A stretch of DNA of 64,000 bases. Origin: Elmis aenea (Eukaryota; Arthropoda; Insecta; Coleoptera; Elmidae). Made by a program: the position numbers and the translations under genes. The notes under the pieces were generated by a model. The model made no database searches. It was not told where the DNA came from and was given only the letters and a program-made list of their open reading frames with translations. The DNA lies in the NCBI GenBank assembly GCA_947652605.1, contig CANTFG010000150.1, positions 1 to 64,000 on the forward strand, in the 5' to 3' direction. Of this stretch, positions 56,725 to 64,000 are shown piece by piece (within the stretch, counting starts at the first letter, position 1; the number at the start of each line of letters is the position of its first letter).

Positions 56725-59700
56725 CTAATCAGCGATCACTATAACCGAATTGTGTCCACACGAATGCTCCCACCTATTATCCGCTAAACTGGGAACGTCG
56801 AACGACCTTCGACACTTAAAACAAAGCACTCCTTGTTCGGCTTTGTGGGCCCCCGAAAAATGAGTAACCAACAACTCACACGCAAACGGTCCAGAAAAAT
56901 TCAAATTACAAAAATTACAATAATAAACAATGCAAGTGTTGCTGAGAATGAATTTAAGCTCCGCAAGTTTGACTGAGGCCGCGCCGCTGTTCTCGGCCCT
57001 TAAAATTTCGTTCAGATATTCGAAACTCACGTCTTCGTCGGACGGATCTTGGTTGGCCTTCAAATAGTTGAGCGTATACTCGACTTTCGGCACGATGAGT
57101 TCGTAAAAATTGATCGTTCTATTTTCAAGAAAATTTCTGAAACAAAGGAATAAAATTGATCCAAAACAATATCCAATAAAACAATCGAAAGTAGATGTTT
57201 TTTATTTGTTTTCACAGCCTACTATTTGTTTTTGTTTATCTCTAAAAACAATTAAAGCCTTTGTAACTGTCGTATTATTTAAAATAGCTACATCAACCCT
57301 TAGATATTTGAGATGAGAAAAATATAAGGAATTTAAGTCGATCATGGCCATCTACAGTTTCCATTTAAAAAAATATGTGATAATTCTTGTAACAGTGGGC
57401 ATAAAATATTTTTGGTTTAACATAAAAAAATCTATTAATAACCTTAATTCTTTTTTTGAAGTTTTCAACAACAATGGAGATTTATAAAAGCAACAACAAC
57501 AGAAAACAACAGTTTTTCCCTAATAACTGGAAAACCGGAATCGATACAATATTTCTGAAAACGGTTCTGGGTCTGTCTAAAAAAACTGCATGCTTTTAGT
57601 AACTTAACATTTCTGTATCTTGAATATTAAGCAAGATACTCGTGTAATCTTATCGGATTTGGTCCAACCCGTACTGATACAATTCCAAACGGACAATTTT
57701 GGAAAATCGAAGATTAACTTACTTTCCGGAATTCACCATTTTCTTGTTACGAATATATTCTTGACCCCCGATGCGATACGAAACACTGACGTGTGTGGCT
57801 ATCGTTTTGTCACATAAATTAGCACTCTCGATGTCCTTCAGAAGCTCTTCAAAAATGGCTTTTATTTCTGTTATACGGAGAGGCAACACCTAAATTAAAA
57901 CGCACATTATTATACGACTGATAATAATCAATATGTTATATTGATGTACAATGTAATGGATTGCAAATTTAAATTGTTACCTGAGGTAACTTATCGATTA
58001 CTTCAAAAAACTGTGTCTTGTATGCTTTCATGAAATTAAGCGTATAAACCTGCGGTGACTCGGTAGTGGCATCGTGTTGAATATTATCGATTACTTCAAC
58101 ACGCGGTCCTGTCGTAATATCTCCACACAAGGCCAAGTATCGATGAAATTCATGTACATTTTTTTTTGAAAATGAGATTTCTGGTAGGTTAATCGAGACT
58201 GATATATGTGGCCAATTAAGTATTTGTTTTATTTGCAACGGCTGCCATGGTTTTTCGCTATGTTGTTTAATGCCGACATCACCTAAAAACAAAAACAAAT
58301 ATGGCAATGCATTTAAGTTGTCTACTCTCTACTCCACTCCACTCCAACATTAAATTGTATAACTGGATATATCAAGTCTAAAAATTACAAAAACGTGCTT
58401 AATGAAAAATATTACATGAAAACTTAATATTCTTTGTTAATTTCAACTTCTTATGCCTTTATGTAAATCAATTCAACAATACTCAAGGAAAGTTATTTGT
58501 AAGAGCAGAAGGCGTAAACACACTCTTTTTATATTTAAACTGATAACAAACGAAATTTAAACGGCACTTACTTTCAAACTGTGTAAAAACGATGCTATTT
58601 AGTACTGACGGGGGTCCTTCAATATTTAAAACGTAAGGTGAATTGGATTTTCCACTAGGGCACTGTTCAGTAATGTTTATTAAACTATCGGTTTGAACGT
58701 CAGCGTTTACTAGTTTACTTTTACAATTCTTTAAAAATGTGTCCTCGTTTTTAATGACGTAATTCATTTTATAAATTAAATACTGTCGGAATCTCTCGAA
58801 CCATTCCTTAAAGGTCAACTGGCCTCGAAAGTACTCTGCGCTAGAGTCCTGCAGTCGGGTCGGGACCCGCGGGTACCCGCGGGTTACCCGCAAAGCGGGT
58901 CGGGTTGCGGGTCTTTAAATAATGAAGTTTGCGGGTAGCGGGTCGGGTTGCGGGTATAACATATTGAATTTTGCGGGTAGCGGGTCGAGTATCGGTAATT
59001 CGTACACAATAAAGCGGGTATTCGTTCTGATACTATTTTTTTAATAAAATGGTACAGATCAAGTGAAGCGAGTTTTTTATGGAATTTATTACTATTTTTA
59101 AATATGAATGAACTGTATAATATTATCGCCTGCTTATTATATTTATTACCATGTTTAAAACAACAAATATATAATTTGGAAAACAAATATGATTAAAAAT
59201 TTATACGAAGCAATTTTTATATATTTACACGAATACTATCGTAATGAACAATGCAAATACGAAATGCTTTGTAAGCAGGTCGAACATGCTGTTTCGCATT
59301 TAACTCATTAAAGCCTGCCACACACAATCTAACGCGCGATTCAGCAAGATTGAACCGATTTGGACGGCAGACAAACAAGTCTGCGAGTCAGGTGAAAGTC
59401 AAACAAATTACAATAAAGCGGGTAGCGGGTCGGGTACGGGTAGCGGGTCGGGTGCGGGTAGCGGGTCGGGTGCGGGTCTAATAACTTAGAATTATGCGGG
59501 TAGCGGGTCGGGTGCGGGTCTATTTAACCAGAATCGTGCGGGTCGCGGGTCGGGTGCGGTATCAACATCAGCTTTGCGGGTCGGGTGCGGGTCCGAAAAA
59601 TTGGACCCGCGCAGGACTCTACTCTGCGCTTCTGCTCCAGCCGGGCCAAACTCGCATGTAATACATCAAGGCTTCTTGCAACACATTCATCAGCCTTTCG

Positions 59701-59867
59701 TTCACTGATGAGCTGTTTATGTGAAGATCACTTAGGAGTATACTTTTTAGCTGAGGAGGTTGCAGTAAAAGTTGCTTTCGGTCTACGATAACACTAAAAC
59801 ATCTCCTAAGTTCTTGTACACTTTCTGAAGGCTTTGTTTTGAGGTTAATTTGTTCAACATCAACCAT
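56725..59867 (-). CDS. Unidentified four-exon host gene with C-terminal Cys/His fingers, disrupted by a hAT insertion
   Basis: Exon 1 59867-58572 (split by the insertion 58842-59621), exon 2 58282-57981, exon 3 57889-57723, exon 4 57136-56725. All junctions are GT-AG with matching phases (1, 0, 2). Leaving out the insertion and one 8-bp duplication gives exactly 1,389 nt, 462 residues. The start is the ATG at 59867 (MVDVEQINLKTKPS). The N-terminal half is helical (LTFKEWFERFRQYLIYKM). Exon 4 has two candidate zinc fingers: CNFC...H-x4-H and CFKC...WEHSC. AATAAA follows the stop. I do not recognise the protein; the fingers suggest nucleic-acid or protein binding. In this allele the insertion puts a TAG immediately after the duplicated site, truncating the product at about residue 82. 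Confidence 0.8.
58842..59621. mobile_element. hAT-type element with GGGTCGGG-rich subterminal arrays, inserted in exon 1
   Basis: 780 bp. Ends TAGAGTCCTGC and GCAGGACTCTA are perfect 11-bp inverted repeats flanked by an 8-bp duplication CTCTGCGC (58834-58841, 59622-59629), fitting hAT. Both subterminal zones are packed with gcgggtagcgggtcgggt-type repeats, all in the same orientation, with an AT-rich centre. No transposase, so non-autonomous. Removal with one duplication restores the host frame exactly. Confidence 0.9.
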
Positions 59868-60685
59868 GATTAACAAACACAAAGTCAAAATTGTATACTA
59901 AACGAACAATGTACATTAACACTTAATTTAATAAATGTAAATATATTTTTACTAATATTTATTTACATAACCACACATATTAAAACTTGAAAAAACTACA
60001 TTACTAATCAATATACAATAGGTAATCAACAACAACATTATTAATTATATTAATATTAAAAAACAAATTATAGTTATAGGTTTCTTCTTACCTTACTTCG
60101 TACCAGTATTGTCAAATGTAGTTCATTGTATTTTACAATTTTTAACGTGTTGTGTATGTTTTAATATAATTTTTTAATCTTAATATTTTAATGGGAAGGT
60201 AGTAAATCTCAGTACAAAAAGTTAAAAACTGATACAGTTGGACATGTTCTATACATTACGAATGTTATTTCAAGTTTTCCTATAAGTGGGGCCAGGCCAC
60301 GTTGGTGTGATTTGTAAATTTTGAAAAAATACGTTAAATTCAAAAAATTTAAACCTTTAATCTAGTCATCTGTTTAATCAATCATCAAGTTCCATAAATT
60401 AGATCAAGCTCGATATGCAACTTTTCAACATGTATTTTTATTGTTCATAACCACGCCTCAATGTAAGTATTTTAAATAAGTACATATGTATTATATTCAA
60501 ATTTAGACTATAATTCTTGTCAAAATAATGTTGTTGTTGATTACCTATTGTATATTGATTAGTAATGTAGTTTTTTCAAGTTTTAATATCTGTTAGTTCA
60601 TTTCTTTTTTAAAAAAATAATTTTAAATATTAAGATTAAGAATGACTTGTAAATTAATTGTTTGTTTTTATAAAATATTATAGCC
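59868..60685. other. Upstream region of the minus-strand gene, with inverted repeat
   Basis: A ~65-bp inverted pair, ttgaaaaaactacattacta with aggtaatcaacaacaaca (59980-60040) and its complement at 60525-60590, flanks ~480 bp of non-coding DNA. It could be a small foldback element or MITE. No promoter elements can be defined for the gene. Confidence 0.5.
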
Positions 60686-60735
60686 CTGAAGATGCTCCTA
60701 AAAATAAGGAGCGAAACGTAGAATCAGTAGACGTT
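60686..60735 (+). ncRNA. Possible hammerhead-like core (Penelope-like end relic)
   Basis: CTGAAGA (60686-60692), stem GCTCC/GGAGC (60694-60698, 60708-60712), GAAA (60713-60716) and a possible ACGT/ACGT stem (60716-60719, 60731-60734) followed by T. This matches the CUGANGA-stem II-GAAA-stem III order of hammerhead motifs reported in Penelope-like elements. Stem I pairing is poor, so cleavage is doubtful. Likely a terminal relic of such an element. Confidence 0.35.
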
Positions 60736-60868
60736 GAATAAAATGTACCGTCCAGTAATACCAGATTTTTATTTCTTCGCTTTACAATTTATATACAACG
60801 GACGTTCATATACTTAATAACCACACATACGCAGCTTTCAAGTTGAACTGTTAACCGTTGCTTATAAG

Positions 60869-62876
60869 TAAAGAGCGGAAGTTGTGGCATTTGCAATTTT
60901 TTGCAATTTTTGCAATTTTTGATGAAATTATCATAAATTGCAATTTTTGACAAAAATGCAATTTTTCTGCAATTTTCGATCGTTTTTATGCTTATTTTAA
61001 TAATTTTCTAGTTAAATCAATTTTACATGCGCCAAACACTGAGTCACAAGTCGAGTTTGTTTGCTTTGTAACAGTACAAAGTATTAAATTTACCCACTTA
61101 ATTTGTTTACTAGGTTCTAGTCCATTAACCATTAGCAAGTTTAACTGTATTTCTAATTCTGGGAATTAATGGGAATTGGGGGTAATATTACTGATATTCG
61201 CTATTCAATATGTATTATTATTTCGTTTTTCCTCACGATCAGTCGTATGTAAATTGTTGGCTAATTATATCGTTAAAAATTAAAATGCCTAAAGTTGCGT
61301 CGTCGTTGACTTCGAAATTAAATGACTGGATTGCAGTGCATAATAAAACAAGTGAAGTGTTTCGCACAGATGGACAAATTATTTTTTGCATTTTTTGCGA
61401 AAAATCTATCGGAACAGGAAAAAAATATTTTTTGGATGCGCATGTTAATACAGATATTCACAAGCGATCTGTAGCAAAAACAACCACGGCTAAGCAAACT
61501 TTGCTTAGCAAACCTCCGACAACTCCATGCAATAAATTATCCAAATATTATGTAGATTTGTGTGCAGCATTTGTAGAATCTAATATACCTTTGCATAAAG
61601 TAAACTGCAAGTCTTTAAATGAATTTTTGGATAAATATACTGGGCATAAAACTCCAGATGAAAGCACATTAAGAAAGACATACCTTCCCAATTTATACCG
61701 AAAAAAAATTGACGAAATCAAAGATGACATTGGAGATCACTTCGTTTATTTAATTGTTGACGAAACAACGGATGCCAGAGGTTTCTACATCGCAAACCTT
61801 CTCATCGGTATATTAGATGTAGATGAATTCAAAAAGCCGTATTTGATTGCATGTAAGCAATTACCTGCAACAAATTATGATACAATATGTCGGTTAGTAA
61901 ATAATGGTCTATTGACATTATCAGTAGCGATGAACTGTGTTCTGTTATTGCTGACAGACGCAGCACCCTATATGGTTAAAGCTGCGAAAACGTTGAAAGT
62001 TTTTTATCCAAACATGATTCATGTAACATGTATTGCCCACGGAATAAACAGAATAGCGGAGGCGATAAGGCAACTATTACCCGATACCAATAAATTGGTC
62101 AATAATGGTAAAAAAGCTTTCCTCAAAGCTCCTTCAAGAATTTCTAAATACAAGGAAATAATGATCAATTTGCCACTTCCACCGGAACCAGTGATTACAC
62201 GTTGGGGTACATGGTTGGAAGCAGCTCTGTTTTATGCAGAAAATTTTGCAAAATTTGTTGAAGTAGTTGATAATTTAGAAGACGATGCCGAGTGTGTAAA
62301 AAAGTTAAAAGCAATTGTTCAAAATTCCTCACTAAAAAATGAATTGACGTTTTTAAAAGCTAATTTATCATTTCTTAATAGTAGTTTGACGAAATTAGAA
62401 AAACAAGGTATGCCCCTACATGTTAGTATTGAAATTGTAAAGTTTGTAGAGAATCAGATAAATTGTATACCTGGACCAAAGGGGGCAGTAATTAAAAAAA
62501 AATACATTGATGTCGTCTCTAAAAATACCGGTTTTGAATTTGTGTGCAACTTTGCAAAGATAATAACTGGTGAACACAATGTTAATGTTAATAATTATAG
62601 TTCTGATTTAATAGCGTTTTTTAAGTATGCACCAATAAGTAGTGTAGATGTGGAGAGGTCTTTTTCTGTATATAAACATATTTTAAATTCACGAAGGTAC
62701 AATTTCACAGAATTGAATTTAGAAATGTACATGTTAGTTCATTTTAATGCGACAAAATAAAAGTATCTTTATTGCAATTTTCTGCATTTTTATTGCAATT
62801 TTTACCCTATTTGCCTGCAATTTATGGTGCAATTTTTCTCTTTTTTCATTTTTGGTGCCATAAGTTCCGCTCTTTA
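60869..62876 (+). mobile_element. Autonomous hAT element, complete by structure
   Basis: 2,008 bp. Ends TAAAGAGCGGAA and TTCCGCTCTTTA are perfect inverted repeats, flanked by an 8-bp duplication CTTATAAG (60861-60868 and 62877-62884), itself a palindrome fitting the hAT nTnnnnAn preference. Both subterminal regions hold several ttgcaattttt motifs (left 60890-60980, right about 62770-62845), all on the same strand, likely transposase-binding sites. One uninterrupted transposase gene lies between. Confidence 0.93.
61285..62760 (+). CDS. hAT-superfamily transposase, intact frame
   Basis: 491 codons from the ATG at 61285 (MPKVASSLTSKLNDW). An upstream in-frame start at 61210 would add 25 residues and is less likely. 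N-terminal BED-like zinc finger FCIFCEKSIG...H-x5-H (about residues 30-70). Catalytic region: VDETTDARG (first Asp, about residue 160), LLTDAAPYM (second Asp), then CIAHGINR (conserved C..H). C-terminal hATC dimerisation block SSVDVERSFSVYKHILNSRR supplies the third acidic residue. The N-terminal finger and short length resemble the CGGBP1-related hAT group. Function: DNA cutting and joining at the element ends; it lies within matching inverted repeats. No stops or lost motifs. Confidence 0.9.
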   Translation: MPKVASSLTSKLNDWIAVHNKTSEVFRTDGQIIFCIFCEKSIGTGKKYFLDAHVNTDIHKRSVAKTTTAKQTLLSKPPTTPCNKLSKYYVDLCAAFVESNIPLHKVNCKSLNEFLDKYTGHKTPDESTLRKTYLPNLYRKKIDEIKDDIGDHFVYLIVDETTDARGFYIANLLIGILDVDEFKKPYLIACKQLPATNYDTICRLVNNGLLTLSVAMNCVLLLLTDAAPYMVKAAKTLKVFYPNMIHVTCIAHGINRIAEAIRQLLPDTNKLVNNGKKAFLKAPSRISKYKEIMINLPLPPEPVITRWGTWLEAALFYAENFAKFVEVVDNLEDDAECVKKLKAIVQNSSLKNELTFLKANLSFLNSSLTKLEKQGMPLHVSIEIVKFVENQINCIPGPKGAVIKKKYIDVVSKNTGFEFVCNFAKIITGEHNVNVNNYSSDLIAFFKYAPISSVDVERSFSVYKHILNSRRYNFTELNLEMYMLVHFNATK

Positions 62877-62884
62877 CTTATAAG

Positions 62885-64000
62885 CAACCAATACAGTAAC
62901 AGCCTCAATCACATAAATAAATCCCGTTTATGATTTTTGCACAAAATTACTACCTGCATTTGGTTAATTTGATTAATTTGATGAATTTTTGTATTTTGGA
63001 GATTATTTGAGGTTAATTGATGTCAACAAGCGGAAAACATCAGATCGCCAACTCAAGTTCAGAAAGTCCCTAGTACTCTAAAAACAGGGAATAACCTCTT
63101 GCAACTTCTGCGCTCCTGATACTCAATGTTCGAATCCCTATACTAATAGCATTGGAGAGCAAAATATCTCGGATTCAGCTGTCGGCTGGCAAAGTGAGTC
63201 TAGGGACATTTTTAAAAGTTATGTTTTGTACAGGCTGAAATTTGAAATGTCAATGTTTTGAATGTAATTGGAGTTAATATTTGTATTTTAACTAATTTAT
63301 GTGATTTAAAAATATTGTCGAACGTTATATTTATTTTACAAGACTATAAAATGTTAATTAAATTTTTAAAGGATAATTTAAATGAAATTTGTATTTGTGG
63401 TGTCTGCGCAATGCTAAACTGTGACAGTGCCGTTTGTTGGTGGAAGAAAAGTAGAAAATGAAGATTATAGCCCAAACTAAATGGAGTTTCTGAATCAAAA
63501 TGGGAACATTTAGGTGGCAAGTACATTCTATAGTACTTGTTGTGCATTTTGGCTAATGGAAATGTGTTAAGCCCATTCACGAATGAAACAGAGCAGCTCA
63601 GACAGTCTTTGCGTAGTCAAAGATTCCATCAACTTTTTGGATCATAGCGATGCTAGAAAACATCAATGGAGTTTGTGTAAGTGCTAGCAAAGAATAAACT
63701 TCTCACTTGTTAACGCTTGTTAAAAATTGTAGGTGTAACGATGTGAATTGAGTGCAGTTGTCTAGACGCTGTTAAAAGTAGGTTTTTAAAGAATAAAAAC
63801 AAGTTGGACGAGGAGAAACTGAAAAAGTATAGTTATGATATAAGGAGAGAGAACAAACGAAAAGCTGAAGAAACGTTACGAACAAGCAAGCGAACTTGGC
63901 AGTATTATGGGATTTTGTTCTTCAAAGAAAAATAAAAAACTGATTATAACTAGACAACCAGTGTTGTAAAGTATTTAAGATTGTTTAAAACTGTAATATA
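62885..64000. other. Intergenic, no gene supported
   Basis: Two short frames around 63260-63580 show no similarity. Near 63790-63930 a broken frame reads KLDEEKLKKYSYDIRRENKR, then KAEETLRTSKRTWQYY, a charged helix possibly from an unidentified gene or transposon, too short to name. Confidence 0.4.

Noticed and set aside
63258..63580. Two small frames near the right edge
   Set aside because: No codon or domain evidence; typical chance frames in AT-rich DNA.
1..64000. tRNA or rRNA genes
   Set aside because: No cloverleaf or ribosomal segment was recognised by eye; a tRNAscan-SE or Infernal run would be needed to exclude divergent copies.

Overview
The window looks like insect nuclear DNA, probably beetle-like (this is inference from the repeat families, not a proven assignment). 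It is AT-rich, carries spliced genes, and is dominated by eukaryotic transposable elements: an errantivirus with env, piggyBac, PIF/Harbinger, three hAT families, a pogo-like element, P/THAP, Penelope, Jockey-like and RT-C-terminal LINE fragments, and many TA-flanked foldback elements ending CAGGGTG...CACCCTG. There are no bacterial-type operons. Only one ordinary host gene is nearly complete (minus strand, 56725-59867), and a transposon breaks it. A second host family, a lipase/phospholipase A1-like gene, is present as two damaged tandem copies.

Layout. 1-4450: AT-rich intergenic DNA with a P-element/THAP transposase fragment (3196-4078, minus). 4452-5471: TA-flanked element built of ~123-bp tandem units. 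6220-6775: dispersed repeat, seen again at 22900-23300. 7071-12008: two blocks of a CpG-rich 18-bp minisatellite whose period (a multiple of 3) leaves all six frames open. 12770-21770: a decayed hAT element into which a 7.4-kb errantivirus (13448-20852, identical 206-bp LTRs, gag, pol, env) has inserted. 23306-28220: piggyBac-like element with an intact transposase; its 5' region holds an internally deleted Harbinger, which itself holds a 0.9-kb foldback element. 28245-28920: Jockey-type ORF1 remnant.

28925-40322: a direct segmental duplication, each unit with a three-exon lipase/PLA1-like gene and the same downstream DNA. Unit A (28925-34859) gained a 2.45-kb insertion with LINE sequence and a foldback element. 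Unit B (35711-40322) gained a Penelope-like element. A 281-bp pogo-like derivative sits between them. 41095-53130: ~12 kb of ~173-bp satellite with an A/B/C (171/172/175 bp) higher-order repeat of 518 bp, with diverged monomers at both edges. 53130-56710: decayed satellite carrying a palindromic MITE and a non-autonomous hAT with a nested foldback, then a decayed Ty3/gypsy integrase fragment. 56725-59867: four-exon host gene, minus strand, with a 780-bp hAT-type insertion in exon 1. 60869-62876: complete-looking 2,008-bp autonomous hAT. The rest is intergenic.

Most features are independent mobile elements rather than a cooperating gene set. The main value of the window is its readable record of nested insertions, each dated relative to the others by target-site duplications (TSDs), together with three element copies whose coding regions look intact (errantivirus, piggyBac transposase, hAT at 60869).
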